A stretch of DNA of 64,000 nucleotides, from positions 124,001 through 188,000 of the forward strand of contig JUEB01000026.1 in the NCBI GenBank assembly GCA_000802095.1. The letters run 5' to 3'. The stretch is from Peptococcaceae bacterium BICA1-7 (GTDB lineage Bacteria > Bacillota > Desulfotomaculia > Desulfotomaculales > Desulfocucumaceae). Shown here piece after piece: positions 34,903 through 44,199 of this stretch; the stretch's first letter is position 1, and every line of letters starts with the position of its first letter. A program made the translations under genes and the position numbers. The notes below the pieces were generated by a model that was given only the letters and a program-made list of their open reading frames with translations, was not told the DNA's origin and made no database searches.

Positions 34903-34925
34903 ACAAAAGAGCCCCTCACGGGGCT
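34903..34925 (-). terminator. Terminator of the accC unit
   Basis: AGCCCC / GGGGCT stem (34910-34925, loop of four) followed by CTTTTGTTT on the minus strand; it lies between the R1 repeat behind accC and the asp23 promoter. Confidence 0.7.
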
Positions 34926-34930
34926 TTAAA

Positions 34931-34985
34931 GCTGGGCATAAACTCCTGTCTCCTGTATTCTGTCTCCCGACCGGAGGTATTACCC
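34931..34985 (-). repeat. Dispersed intergenic repeat R1, copy 3
   Basis: Single-arm copy: CTCCTGTCTCCTGTATTCTG, then TCTCCCGACCGGAGG, TATTACCCTTAAG, directly abutting the accC stop (34986). Same orientation relative to the gene as copies 1, 2 and 4. Confidence 0.7.
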
Positions 34986-36332
34986 TTAAGAGTCAGCAAT
35001 CCTTCTCTGTATAAAGTTGGTATAGACTTCACCTCTTTTAAAGAAGGCGTTATCCAGTACCTTCTGGTGGAAGGGTATGGTGGTTAGAACCCCTTCTATT
35101 TTAAATTCCCCCAGTGCCCTTTTCATTCTCTCAATGGCCTCTTCCCGGTTTCTTCCCCAGGTGATTACCTTACCTATCAGGGAGTCGTAATTGCGGGGCA
35201 CCTCCCAGCCCTGGTAGGCGGCGCTGTCCACCCTGACCCAGGGGCCGCCGGGTGGAATATACCCGGTTATCAGGCCTGGGAAGGGGGCAAAGTTTCTGTC
35301 CGGGTCCTCGGCGTTTATCCTGCACTCAATGGCCCAGCCGGTAATAGTAATGTCCTCTTGTGATATTGAAAGCCTCTCTCCGGCCGCTATGGCTATCTGC
35401 TCCCTGACCAGGTCTATCCCGGTAATCATCTCTGTTACCGGGTGCTCCACCTGAATCCGGGTATTCATCTCAATAAAATAAAAATATCTGTTTTTATCCA
35501 GAAGGAATTCTATTGTCCCGGCACTGTGGTAGCCTACTGCAGCGGCAGCCCGAAGGGCCATTTTCCCCATTTCTTCTCTCAGCTCCCCGGTAAGGGCTGT
35601 GGAGGGGGCCTCTTCGATAACCTTCTGGTTTCTTCTTTGAATTGAGCAGTCCCTCTCGCCAAGGTAGACCAGGTTTCCCTGCCGGTCTCCCAGTATCTGA
35701 AACTCAATGTGTCTGGGCTCTTCAAGGTATTTCTCAATATATACATCGGAGCTGCCGAAGGCAGCCCTTGACTCACTTCGGGCAGTCTGAACAGATTTTA
35801 TAAGGTTTTCCGGGCTGTGCACCACCCTCATTCCCTTGCCGCCCCCACCGGCTGAGGCCTTGACTATTACCGGGTAACCTATCCTTTCAGCTATTTCCAG
35901 AGCTTTACCGGTGTCTTCCACAATTCCTTCTGAACCCGGCACTACCGGAACACCGGCTTTAATCATTGTTTCCCTGGCTACTGCCTTGTCACCCATATTT
36001 TCTATGGCTGCCGCCGAGGGCCCTATAAAAGTTAATCCCTTTTCCTCCACCAGCCTGGCAAAGCCGGCATTTTCAGAAAGAAAACCATATCCAGGATGAA
36101 TGGCGTCAGATCCTGTTACCAGGGCCGCGCTTATTATATTCCGGATACTAAGATAGCTTTCAGACGGCAGTGCCGGGCCTATGCATACAGAATGGTCGGC
36201 ATACTTTACATGTAGAGAATCCCTGTCCGCCTCGGAATAGACCGCCACCGACTGAATTCCCATTTCCCGGCAGGCCCTTATTATCCTTAGGGCTATTTCA
36301 CCTCTGTTGGCAATAAGTATCTTTTTAAACAT
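34986..36332 (-). CDS. accC: Biotin carboxylase subunit
   Basis: 448 residues from ATG 36332 (AGAGG five bases upstream; a GTG two codons earlier is less likely). ATP-grasp enzyme: MFKKILIANRGEIALRIIRA, KASAGGGGKGMRVV near 160, the catalytic region FIEMNTRIQVEHPVTEMITGIDLV near 285 and YDSLIGKVITWG near 395. It carboxylates the biotin of a carrier protein. The adjacent upstream gene carries a biotinyl domain and a pyruvate-type carboxyltransferase, so this subunit may serve pyruvate carboxylase, acetyl-CoA carboxylase, or both. Confidence 0.93.
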   Translation of the reverse strand: MFKKILIANRGEIALRIIRACREMGIQSVAVYSEADRDSLHVKYADHSVCIGPALPSESYLSIRNIISAALVTGSDAIHPGYGFLSENAGFARLVEEKGLTFIGPSAAAIENMGDKAVARETMIKAGVPVVPGSEGIVEDTGKALEIAERIGYPVIVKASAGGGGKGMRVVHSPENLIKSVQTARSESRAAFGSSDVYIEKYLEEPRHIEFQILGDRQGNLVYLGERDCSIQRRNQKVIEEAPSTALTGELREEMGKMALRAAAAVGYHSAGTIEFLLDKNRYFYFIEMNTRIQVEHPVTEMITGIDLVREQIAIAAGERLSISQEDITITGWAIECRINAEDPDRNFAPFPGLITGYIPPGGPWVRVDSAAYQGWEVPRNYDSLIGKVITWGRNREEAIERMKRALGEFKIEGVLTTIPFHQKVLDNAFFKRGEVYTNFIQRRIADS

Positions 36333-36461
36333 AGGCACCTCTACTTTAAAAAAGCTAATACTGCTATTGATATGTGGTCGGAATTCAGTAGTCAGAATTC
36401 AGAATCCAGAATTCCGGGCATTCCTTTTTATTATATTGCTGAAATGACTGATTTATAAAAA

Positions 36462-38330
36462 TTACTGGGTTATTTTTATTACAAACAGCGGCTGTCCGTA
36501 TTCCACCGGGGATCCATTCTCGGCCAGTATCTCCACAATCTTGCCGGAAACCTCGGCCTCTATTTCATTCATCAGCTTCATGGCCTCGACGATGCATAAT
36601 GTCTGGCCCTTGGTCACCATTTCTCCCACACTGGCAAAGGGCGCCGCATCAGGGGCCGGCGAGCGGTATAGGGTGCCCACCATGGGTGACTTGACGATCA
36701 GTTGGCCCTCTTCCTCAGACGGATTTGACGGTTTATTCTCAACTTCAGCGGCAGAGCTTTTATCTCTAATTTTAGACGGCAATCTTTCTCCCTCAACACC
36801 CTCTGTCCCTGACTTCCTTATGGAAACTCTCATGCCGTTATTCTCCAGGGCCAGTTCCTGGATATCGGAATTGTTTATAAGCTGCACCAGTTCCTTTATG
36901 TCCTGAATGTTCATATCCAATTCCTCCTCTGTATCCGGATTCTTTATCTTCCTTTTTGAGGGAAACTCCACCGGCACAGGTTTACCTGTGCCATCCTTTT
37001 GTCTTTTCCTGTTCTCAAAAAATTTTGTGGCTATTTGCGGGAACATGGCGTACATGAGGAATTCCTCTTCGGTTTCAGCCACCCCCCTGGCCTCTTCCCT
37101 TACTTTTTGCATCCTGGGCTCCAGCAGATCTGCCGGCCTGCAGGAGTACTCCTCCCGGTCCCCCAAAAGTTTTGCTTTTATTTCCTCATTCATAGGGGCC
37201 GGGGGCCTGCCGTAAAGCCCTTGGGCGTAGGACCTGACCTCACCCGGGATGAGCTTATACCTCTCTTTGGACAGAACATTAAGCACCGCCTGGGTGCCAA
37301 CTATCTGGCTGGTTGGGGTGACCAGGGGCGGGTAGCCCAGCTCCTCCCTTACCCTTGGTATCTCCTCCAGCACCTCGGGCAGCCTGCTCAGCGCCTTCTG
37401 CTCCTCCAGCTGGGTGATCAGATTGGTGATCATCCCGCCGGGGACCTGGTGTTCAAATACTCTCATATCATTTATCCTGGTTACACCCCGCTCCTGGCCT
37501 TTATCCTGCCTGAGCCTCTCAAAATAGCGGGCCATTTCAAACAGCTTTCCCAGGCTCAGGCCTGTGTCGAAGGGAGTGTTTTTAAGCGCTCTGACCACAG
37601 TCTCCACCGGAGGCTGTGAGGGGCCAAAGGCAAGAGGCACTGAGGCTGTGTCAATTACGTCCACTCCGGCCTCTACGGCCTTAAGGTAGGTGCCCACGGC
37701 CAGACCTCCGATATAGTGGCTGTGCAGCTGTACAGGAAGACCTACCTTTTCCTTAAGAAGCCTTACAAGTTCATAGGCTGTGTAGGGGGCCAGCAGACCG
37801 GCCATATCCTTTATGCATATGGAGTCGGCTCCCATGCGGGCCAGCTCTGTGGCGGTCTCTGTATAGTGCCCGATAGTGTGCACCGGGCTTACAGTGTACA
37901 CCACTGCGGCCTGCACGTGCGCCCCCGCCTTTTTTCCCGCCCTGATTGAGGTTTCCAGATTTCTTAGATCATTTAAGGCGTCAAATACCCTTATGATGTC
38001 GATGCCGTTTTCCACTGCTTTTTTTACAAAGGCCTCCACCACGTCATCAGGATAATGCTGGTAGCCCAGCAGTGACTGACCTCTTAAAAGCATCTGCAAA
38101 GGTGTTTTTTTAAGTCGCACCTTTAATGCACGCAGTCTTTCCCAGGGGTCCTCGTGTAAAAACCTCAGGCAAACGTCAAAAGTGGCTCCACCCCAGACCT
38201 CCATGGAGTGAAAGCCAATGCTGTCCATTAATTCAGCCACTGGAAGCATATCCTCGGTTTTCATCCTTGTGGCCCAAAGGCTTTGATGTCCATCACGTAA
38301 AGTGGTGTCTGTAATTTTAATAGCTGGCAA
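36462..38330 (-). CDS. Pyruvate/oxaloacetate carboxyltransferase fused to an AccB-type biotin carrier domain
   Basis: 622 residues. The carboxyltransferase (HMGL-like) domain at about 1-280 has [17 protein letters not shown] and the metal-binding QLHSHYIGG. The conserved PYC/OADA domain is at about 290-460. From about 475 the sequence changes to [17 protein letters not shown] with [10 protein letters not shown], the N-terminal signature of AccB, then a Pro/Ser/Glu linker and a biotinyl domain with [15 protein letters not shown] (biotin Lys in M-K-L) near 590. OadA/PycB proteins normally lack the AccB-type prefix. With AccC it could form a two-subunit pyruvate carboxylase. TTG start, GGGGG 8 bases upstream. 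Confidence 0.85.
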   Translation of the reverse strand: MPAIKITDTTLRDGHQSLWATRMKTEDMLPVAELMDSIGFHSMEVWGGATFDVCLRFLHEDPWERLRALKVRLKKTPLQMLLRGQSLLGYQHYPDDVVEAFVKKAVENGIDIIRVFDALNDLRNLETSIRAGKKAGAHVQAAVVYTVSPVHTIGHYTETATELARMGADSICIKDMAGLLAPYTAYELVRLLKEKVGLPVQLHSHYIGGLAVGTYLKAVEAGVDVIDTASVPLAFGPSQPPVETVVRALKNTPFDTGLSLGKLFEMARYFERLRQDKGQERGVTRINDMRVFEHQVPGGMITNLITQLEEQKALSRLPEVLEEIPRVREELGYPPLVTPTSQIVGTQAVLNVLSKERYKLIPGEVRSYAQGLYGRPPAPMNEEIKAKLLGDREEYSCRPADLLEPRMQKVREEARGVAETEEEFLMYAMFPQIATKFFENRKRQKDGTGKPVPVEFPSKRKIKNPDTEEELDMNIQDIKELVQLINNSDIQELALENNGMRVSIRKSGTEGVEGERLPSKIRDKSSAAEVENKPSNPSEEEGQLIVKSPMVGTLYRSPAPDAAPFASVGEMVTKGQTLCIVEAMKLMNEIEAEVSGKIVEILAENGSPVEYGQPLFVIKITQ

Positions 38331-38732
38331 TTTTATCCCCCTAACCGGTGGCTAAACTTAAAATTATATATAATTCTGCAATCAGCAGCCAATAATTGAA
38401 CCACATAGCAATTATATGTGATTTAATCAGGTTCAGAAAGGGTATTTGGCTAAGTATACAATATTCCTATAAGTACAATCGTTTTTGCATACAAAAAACA
38501 TGTATACAAAGTACTCTGTTAAAAAAAATTAGGGGCTATCGCCCCTTGAAGTTACCGGAATTAGGAATTAGGAATTGGATATTGGAGTAAGCCATACCGA
38601 TCGGGGACATTATACCGATCGGGGACATTCCTGTCCCCAAAGGAATACCCCATCTTCAGCAGGTGTGTCCCCTTTCCTAATTCAGGAATACCCCATCTTC
38701 AGCAGGTGTGTCCCCTTTCCTATAAACAGCGG
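38331..38732. repeat. Intergenic region with repeat R2 (two tandem units) behind spoIIIAH
   Basis: 402 bases without a gene. 38331-38520 is AT-rich leader of the carboxyltransferase gene with the dyad noted separately. 38560-38590 has short GGAATTA repeats. 38597-38640 carries CCGATCGGGGACAT twice and GGGGACATTCCTGTCCCC, a 7-bp stem with a 4-base loop. 38641-38679 and 38684-38722 are identical 39-base units containing CATCTTCAGCAGGTGTGTCC. The element ends 10 bases from the spoIIIAH stop. Confidence 0.75.
38484..38510 (-). promoter_or_regulatory. Candidate operator upstream of the carboxyltransferase gene
   Basis: Inverted repeat TTTGCATAC-N9-GTATACAAA (8 of 9 positions symmetric), with a further GTATACAA half-site at 38454-38461. 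Spaced dyads of this sort suggest a dimeric repressor (GntR- or BirA-like), but the regulator cannot be named from the sequence. Confidence 0.35.
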
Positions 38733-39311
38733 TTACTGCTTTTTGGGTATAATAACAATCCCCTGTTCACCAAATCCTGTTTCCCTGGATACTATCTCTA
38801 TTATAGAGGCTTCTTCAGCAGGACTTAGGGTGGCGCTGTATTCCATGACCACCGTTACTCCCCTGCTGTCCATACATACTACAGCGTCACGGTATCCCTT
38901 TGCACGGAGAAGGTTTTCCACCCTTACCTCATTTGATATGCTGCCGCTTATGGCCATCAGCTGGTCCTGGGCGGCCTTTCTGGTCTCGGCTGCCGAGGAG
39001 GGATTATTAACTATATCTTCCAGAAGCTCAACCTGCCTGCCTCTTGATTTTTCTCTCTGAAGGCGGTATTCCACAAAAAAGTTTTCATTACCCTGTTCAC
39101 CCTTAGCTGTGACAGTTTCCTCCTGCAGCCCTGCGCCCGTATTTATCCCTGACACGGTCTGTTCCACCGGAGGGGCCGGGGATATTTGGCCGGAGGTCCG
39201 GGCCACGGAAGAAAAGAGCCCTGACGACCCGGTATAGACAAGGAGCAGGGCGGCTGCCCCCAGTACAAACATTACAGAAATGAAGGCCTTCCGAAGATTA
39301 ATAAAAACCAT
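38733..39311 (-). CDS. spoIIIAH: Stage III sporulation protein AH
   Basis: 192 residues. An N-terminal membrane helix (about 10-28) is followed by a low-complexity linker and a C-terminal ring-building domain (about 85-190) with YRLQREKSRGRQVELLEDIVNNPSSAAETRKAAQDQL. In the mother cell membrane it interacts through the intermembrane space with forespore SpoIIQ. One base overlap with spoIIIAG. Last gene of the operon; an R2 repeat follows. Confidence 0.9.
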   Translation of the reverse strand: MVFINLRKAFISVMFVLGAAALLLVYTGSSGLFSSVARTSGQISPAPPVEQTVSGINTGAGLQEETVTAKGEQGNENFFVEYRLQREKSRGRQVELLEDIVNNPSSAAETRKAAQDQLMAISGSISNEVRVENLLRAKGYRDAVVCMDSRGVTVVMEYSATLSPAEEASIIEIVSRETGFGEQGIVIIPKKQ

Positions 39312-39946
39312 TACCGGATACCTCCTTCTGCGGGAAGGACCAGAATTTTATGGGGATCAACATCAAGGGATACCCTCACCGCCTCAAATAGTCTTTCTTT
39401 TACCCGGGGGTCGGAGGCCCCCCCGGCCACCACCAGCACCCCAGATATCCTGGAGGCGCTTTCCATCTCCACCACAGGCTCATCACCACTGCCGTTTTTG
39501 GCTATCACCAGCTGGGTGGCATCACTGTTTTCATTTATTGTCCTGGTCCCTCCGCCCTGGTCCTTTTCCAGTGTGTTCTTGCTCCCGGCTGTTTTATTCA
39601 GGGCGTACAGCTCCCTTGCAGAAGACTCCAGCCTTACCGTTGCCTTTACTTTTCCACTGCCCTCTATACCTTCCAGCATTTCCTCCAGCCTGGCGGACAG
39701 CAACTCTTCCTCCACAGCCATTTTGGTTTTATCAGGAGTAGGCAGGGGCTCTGTTTCACCGGGGCTTATACTCTGGGGATTTTCACTGCTGTTTTTGTCC
39801 TGGCCGGTATTGCCCAGAAGAATTAATGACACCCCCAGAATTACCGCGCAAGCCAGCCATATAATTTTTTTCCGGTTGAATTTCACCGGGCCATGACCCC
39901 CGCCGTTATCAGAATTCCTCCCCATCCAGCCTGCTAAACCGGACAC
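39311..39946 (-). CDS. spoIIIAG: Stage III sporulation protein AG
   Basis: 211 residues. One membrane helix at about 29-46, then a ring-forming domain with LSARLEEMLEGIEGSGKVKATVRLESSARELYALNK and a C-terminal ISGVLVVAGGASDPRVKERLFEAVRVSLDVDPHKILVLP. It forms a secretion-system-like ring of the SpoIIIA-SpoIIQ channel. Position and motifs are unambiguous. Confidence 0.92.
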   Translation of the reverse strand: MSGLAGWMGRNSDNGGGHGPVKFNRKKIIWLACAVILGVSLILLGNTGQDKNSSENPQSISPGETEPLPTPDKTKMAVEEELLSARLEEMLEGIEGSGKVKATVRLESSARELYALNKTAGSKNTLEKDQGGGTRTINENSDATQLVIAKNGSGDEPVVEMESASRISGVLVVAGGASDPRVKERLFEAVRVSLDVDPHKILVLPAEGGIR

Positions 39947-39960
39947 AAGAAAAACCCCCT

Positions 39961-40584
39961 TTACTTAAAAATGATTTTCACCTGATCCGGTGAAAGGTTG
40001 TAAAAGCTGGCTACTTTATCAGCCGCCTTTCTGGCGGCGGCCTCCTCACCCGGGGGAGGTCTGTCACCGGCTGCCGTCACGGCACTTTTATCCCCCGCAT
40101 TTACCGATACCGTTTCCACCGGCCTGATCCGGCTTTCTTCATCTCCCCCGCCGAAAACAAGGTTTATACCGGTGATCTTGCCGTAATCTTTTTTAGAGGG
40201 GTCGTCCTGAACAATAACCTCAGTGCCGGAAAGACTTATCTTGCTATCCAGTCCCGCCAGCCCGGCAACCTGTTTTTCCACTCCCTGCCGGTAGTGCTCC
40301 ATGGCCTGCCTTTTGTTTTCCGCATCCAGTTTTTTCCCCCGCTCCATTATATCAAGCCTTTGTCCTCCGCTGCTTTCTTCCCTCCAGGTGAACTCTTCAA
40401 CTTCTTTGAACAGGCCCCCTCCGGTAATACCGTTAACTGCCTGTATAATAGCCACAATGACCATAAGCCCCAGCACCATTTTTGTATATCTTTTCATTTC
40501 TCCGCCGGGCAGCATCATCTCCAGCAAAACGGCCAGTATAACTATGATCACCAGGTTTTGCACCAGCGCTCGCAGAGTTTCCAA
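39961..40584 (-). CDS. spoIIIAF: Stage III sporulation protein AF
   Basis: 207 residues. Two N-terminal membrane helices (about 8-25 and 34-51) with LLEMMLPGGEMKRYTKMVLGLMVIVAIIQ, the family signature, then an extracytoplasmic domain. The tail (KAADKVASFYNLSPDQVKIIFK) is typical. It lies between spoIIIAE and spoIIIAG. Confidence 0.9.
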   Translation of the reverse strand: METLRALVQNLVIIVILAVLLEMMLPGGEMKRYTKMVLGLMVIVAIIQAVNGITGGGLFKEVEEFTWREESSGGQRLDIMERGKKLDAENKRQAMEHYRQGVEKQVAGLAGLDSKISLSGTEVIVQDDPSKKDYGKITGINLVFGGGDEESRIRPVETVSVNAGDKSAVTAAGDRPPPGEEAAARKAADKVASFYNLSPDQVKIIFK

Positions 40585-40603
40585 AAGACCGTCTCCCCTT
40601 TGA

Positions 40604-41788
40604 CTAACTTCTAAGCATTACCGTGATATTGCCCACGGCCACCACTATGGCCAGAGTGAAAAAGAATAGCAGCCCCGCCGTGGCCACCACTGCAAACACG
40701 GAAAGCAGGCTATTGCCCAGATCGTTGAGACAACCGGCCACCTGCCCTTCCTCCACAGGCTGGATCATTGCCCCGGCAAGTTTATAAATAAGGGCAATAC
40801 AAAGTATTTTTAGCAGAGGCATGAGCATTATGGACAGCACCACCACCACACCTGCAATGCCCACCGCATTTTTTATAAGCAGTGACGAGCTGACAATGGC
40901 CTCCAGTGCGTCTGAAAACATACCTCCCACCACCGGCACGAAAGCGTCTGTGGCAAATTTGGCAGTTCTTAAAACCACACTGTCGCCCACCGCCCCGGCC
41001 ACTCCCTGTATTGATAAAACGCCGAGAAATATGGTGCTCATCACGCCCAAAATACCCATGGCCACATTTTTTATAAGCCCGGCCAGATTGGACACCTTAA
41101 ATTTGGAGGATAGATTGCTGACCAGTACCAGCACGGCTGAAAAAAGCAGCAGTGGCAGCACTATGTTTTTAATAATGGTGGCTATCAGGGCAATGCTTAT
41201 AAACACTACCGGCTGGTATATGGCCGCTGCGGTAAACCCCCCCACGGCCACCAGCAGGGTAAGGAGCACCGGCAGTATGACCTGCATAAACGCAACCATC
41301 CTGTCCACCACCTCGCGGCCGGAATTTACCGCCAGGGTAAAGGACCCTATGGCCAGGGCCACCATTACCAGGTAAGTCACCATGTAGGTAAGCTGCCCGG
41401 TGGACCCTTTTTCAAAGGCAGCGGTGAGGTTCTGCAGCACTGCGCAGATGATGGCCAGCAATACAAGCTTTCCTAAAAGGGCTGAGTTGGCCACCACCTC
41501 CATAAATATGTATGAGGCCAGTTTTTTAGCTATATCTCCGGGGCTGAAGCTAACCTCGTTCCGGGCTATTTTGTAGACCAGCTGCTTAAAGTCCACATCC
41601 GGAGAAACACTTTTTATCTCGTCATCCAGCTGGCCAATATACCTGTCTATCTCATCAAAGCTCAGCCCCGGCAAAGCGCCGTTTACCTCATTTATATCCT
41701 CCGGACCCGGAGTCGCGGCCAGGCATGCTGTGGGTGACATAAGATATAATGCTAAAAGAACAATAACCAGTTTCCGGTATACAGTCAC
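40604..41788 (-). CDS. spoIIIAE: Stage III sporulation protein AE
   Basis: 394 residues. A signal sequence is present (about 1-24), then about eight membrane helices. DIAKKLASYIFMEVVANSALLGKLVLLAII and VGGMFSDALEAIVSSSLLIKNAVGIAG are family landmarks. Largest membrane subunit of the SpoIIIA complex. It starts 1 base before the end of spoIIIAD. Confidence 0.93.
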   Translation of the reverse strand: MTVYRKLVIVLLALYLMSPTACLAATPGPEDINEVNGALPGLSFDEIDRYIGQLDDEIKSVSPDVDFKQLVYKIARNEVSFSPGDIAKKLASYIFMEVVANSALLGKLVLLAIICAVLQNLTAAFEKGSTGQLTYMVTYLVMVALAIGSFTLAVNSGREVVDRMVAFMQVILPVLLTLLVAVGGFTAAAIYQPVVFISIALIATIIKNIVLPLLLFSAVLVLVSNLSSKFKVSNLAGLIKNVAMGILGVMSTIFLGVLSIQGVAGAVGDSVVLRTAKFATDAFVPVVGGMFSDALEAIVSSSLLIKNAVGIAGVVVVLSIMLMPLLKILCIALIYKLAGAMIQPVEEGQVAGCLNDLGNSLLSVFAVVATAGLLFFFTLAIVVAVGNITVMLRS

Positions 41789-41789
41789 C

Positions 41790-42176
41790 TTAAGGCACCA
41801 CCTTCAACAACGAGTTAAGCACTGCCACCACTATAGGCACCGCCATTACCAGCACTATTATTTTGGCGGCAAATTCTATCTTGGAGGCCACTGCTCCCTC
41901 TCCGGCGTCTCTGCATATCTGGGCGCCAAAATCAGCTACATAAGCTATTCCGACTATCTTTAGAATTGTACCGAGGTACACCATGCTGATATTGGCCCTG
42001 TCCGAAAGGTCGGTAATAACCTCCAGCACCGAGCTAATCTTGCCCATCATGGACAGAAATATTATTATTCCTGCTGCCATGCTCAGCATTATAGCCATTT
42101 CAGGCCTGTTGCCCCTCAGTATAATCGCCAGGACAGCCACCACCAAACCAAGTCCAACCACCTGCATGATGTCCAC
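41790..42176 (-). CDS. spoIIIAD: Stage III sporulation protein AD
   Basis: 128 residues, four membrane helices, family-size. Contains the conserved IAYVADFGAQICRDAGEGAVASKIEFAAKI near 77-106. Membrane component of the sporulation feeding channel, follows spoIIIAC by 18 bases. Confidence 0.93.
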   Translation of the reverse strand: MDIMQVVGLGLVVAVLAIILRGNRPEMAIMLSMAAGIIIFLSMMGKISSVLEVITDLSDRANISMVYLGTILKIVGIAYVADFGAQICRDAGEGAVASKIEFAAKIIVLVMAVPIVVAVLNSLLKVVP

Positions 42177-42194
42177 CGGCGTTTACCCCTTCCG

Positions 42195-42398
42195 TCAGAA
42201 TAGCTTAAAAACAGATTTTACCTGATCAAAAAGAGTGCCCAGCTGGTAAATGACCCACACCAGCACCACCGCCACCCCGCCCAGGGTGGTTATAAAAGCA
42301 TAGTCTTCCTTGCCGGCGCTTTTAAGCACCCAGTGGGCCGCCGCCACCAGTATCCCCACCCCGGCAATTTTAAAAATAAGATTAACGTCTGATCCCAC
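42195..42398 (-). CDS. spoIIIAC: Stage III sporulation protein AC
   Basis: 67 residues with two membrane helices. The GTG at 42398 is chosen because GGGGGTG lies about 8 bases upstream and the product then starts (M)GSDVNLIFKIAGVGILVAA, the family N-terminus. A longer frame to 42470 would run into spoIIIAB. Homologous to SpoIIIAD in the membrane part. Confidence 0.9.
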   Translation of the reverse strand: MGSDVNLIFKIAGVGILVAAAHWVLKSAGKEDYAFITTLGGVAVVLVWVIYQLGTLFDQVKSVFKLF

Positions 42399-42415
42399 AG
42401 CCTTTACACCCCCGT

Positions 42416-42934
42416 TTAGTAAAGTATTATTACGGCCGCCAGGGCACCGCAGAAGCCGAGATAGTTCCACATCCTGGTGTTTTTTGCCGCGGCCTCCTCC
42501 GCTCTGGACAATTCCCTTTTAAGCTGCTCACAGGCCAGTTTGAGGTGTTTTTCCTGGTCTTCCCGGCCTGACCTGCCCAGTGCCCGGCCAAGGTTTTTCA
42601 AAATTGCGGAGTCTGTGACTGTTAAGGAGCTGCTCCGGTAAAAATTGACCAGCGCTTTTTCCCAGGCCTCACCGGCAGTGGCTCCCTCACCAACTAATAA
42701 AGAGTGGGAGGCCTCCCTAAAAAGGCCTGATACTATACCGTCAGTGGCGCTGGCCACCCTGTCCATGGCCTCCCCCAGCGGGGTGGCCGAGTATATTATT
42801 TCTGTTTCCAGCATCTGCAGCGCTGTAATTATTGATCTTATTTCCACAGGCCTACGGGCATAATCCCTGGCCACCAGCATTCCGGCGGCGCCTCCGGCAG
42901 CCACCAGCACCACAGCCCCAATCAGTTTATACAC
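42416..42934 (-). CDS. spoIIIAB: Stage III sporulation protein AB
   Basis: 172 residues. An N-terminal membrane helix (about 4-22) and C-terminal helix (about 155-171) flank a helical domain resembling GspF/PilC-type secretion proteins; RPVEIRSIITALQMLETEIIYSATPLGEAM is the signature. Overlaps spoIIIAA by 13 bases. Confidence 0.92.
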   Translation of the reverse strand: MYKLIGAVVLVAAGGAAGMLVARDYARRPVEIRSIITALQMLETEIIYSATPLGEAMDRVASATDGIVSGLFREASHSLLVGEGATAGEAWEKALVNFYRSSSLTVTDSAILKNLGRALGRSGREDQEKHLKLACEQLKRELSRAEEAAAKNTRMWNYLGFCGALAAVIILY

Positions 42935-43953
42935 CTGATAGCACCCGCCTTAAGAATATTTTTGGCGTCAAAAATACCTTTAACCACTCCGGCCCTTTTG
43001 TCCCTGCCCAGCTGCACAAAGCATTCGACCGCTCCTAGCCTGAAAAGATAATTAAGAGCCGGCCTGGCGGCCAACTCTTCCAGCGATGACCCGTGCACTG
43101 TAAAAATCACCTTTACCCCGGCGTTTAGCACCTCCTCCAGTGCCCTGACGTCATCCTGTCCGCCTATCTCGTCGGTGGCTATAACCGAGGGCCCCATGGA
43201 CCTCAACAGCATGGTCATGCCCTCTGCCTTGGGGCAGCCGTCCAGCACATCGGTTCTCAGGCCAACATTGCGCTGGGGTATTCCACAGTAGCAGCCGGCT
43301 ATTTCAGACCTTTCATCCACCAGTCCCACCGCCTGTCCGGGAAGCCCCAGCTCTGGCAGCCCGTCGCTGATCATTCTTATCGCATCCCTCAATACTGTGG
43401 TCTTGCCGCACCTGGGTGGGGAAAATATCATGGTATGCCGAATGGTCCCCCCCTCACGGTCAATAATTCTTGGCAGAAGGGGCCTGGCAGATCCTATTAC
43501 CTCCCTTGAAATCCTTATATTTATACCGGAAAAATATTTAACAGTCTTCACTCTGCCTGACTCCAGGACAGTCTTGCCGGTGATGCCCACCCGGTGCCCT
43601 CCGGGGATGGTAATAAAGCCATTTTTAATCTCTTCTTCCAGGGCGTATATTGAAGAGCCGCTCACAAGGCCCAGACACCTTTCCACATCTTCCCGGGTAA
43701 CCAGGTAAGCTTTTTGTGGGTCTTCCACCACCTGGCCGGACTCATTTATAAAAACATCTCCCGTATCAAGGCCCAGGGCCAGCGGCCTTAAAGCTCTCAG
43801 TCTTATTTCCTCCAGCCGGCCAAGCATACCGGAGTCAACAGCAGGCACAATTTTCCTTATATTAAAGGGAAGCACAGGGTTGATATCAGCTATAAAACCA
43901 ATCTCCGGACGGTTTTGATATACCCTGCCCGAAGGCTCTGCAGTCATACCCAT
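42922..43953 (-). CDS. spoIIIAA: Stage III sporulation protein AA (secretion-type ATPase)
   Basis: 343 residues. Walker A is S-P-P-R-C-G-K-T-T near 177-185, then GLVDERSEIAGCYCGIPQRNVGLRTDVLDGCPK and the Walker-B-like VIATDEIGGQDDVRALEE. Related to type II/IV secretion ATPases; it is the motor of the SpoIIIA channel between mother cell and forespore. First gene of the operon, expected to be sigma-E controlled; a CATATAAT near 44000 on the minus strand resembles a sigma-E -10, but no good -35 was found. Confidence 0.94.
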   Translation of the reverse strand: MGMTAEPSGRVYQNRPEIGFIADINPVLPFNIRKIVPAVDSGMLGRLEEIRLRALRPLALGLDTGDVFINESGQVVEDPQKAYLVTREDVERCLGLVSGSSIYALEEEIKNGFITIPGGHRVGITGKTVLESGRVKTVKYFSGINIRISREVIGSARPLLPRIIDREGGTIRHTMIFSPPRCGKTTVLRDAIRMISDGLPELGLPGQAVGLVDERSEIAGCYCGIPQRNVGLRTDVLDGCPKAEGMTMLLRSMGPSVIATDEIGGQDDVRALEEVLNAGVKVIFTVHGSSLEELAARPALNYLFRLGAVECFVQLGRDKRAGVVKGIFDAKNILKAGAIRCIN

Positions 43954-44031
43954 CCCCCCTTAACTAATCTATATTTATAAAGATGGTATTATATGCCATA
44001 TATATCACACGATGCCAACTGTGCCATATAA

Positions 44032-44063
44032 AAACAGAAGCACTTTAGCGGCTGCTTCTGTTT
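44032..44063. terminator. Hairpin, left copy of a duplicated terminator-like element
   Basis: AAACAGAAGC / GCTTCTGTTT arms (44033-44063 approximately), with T-rich sequence on the minus side. It lies between two divergent genes where no transcript should end, and closely resembles the hairpin at about 50845. Confidence 0.55.
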
Positions 44064-44199
44064 ATGGTAATTTGTTTAAATTTTATAAATTGCTAATAAT
44101 AATAGAGGATCACTTTTAAGTACAGCGGGGGAGATATTCTGTCTTTGGGATGCCCTGACGGCAAGCTACCAGATCATCAATGTTGGGGAAACATACCAG

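Noticed and set aside
36999-37619. 206-codon plus-strand frame
   Set aside because: Shadow of the carboxyltransferase gene.
38597-38722. Possible CRISPR array
   Set aside because: Only two identical units, four-base gap, no spacers of equal length and no cas genes.
40821-41375. 184-codon plus-strand frame opposite spoIIIAE
   Set aside because: Low-complexity Thr/Ser/Pro-rich translation of the complementary strand of a membrane protein gene.
43953-44030. Sigma-E promoter for spoIIIAA
   Set aside because: A CATATAAT -10-like element is present but no acceptable -35 at the right distance.
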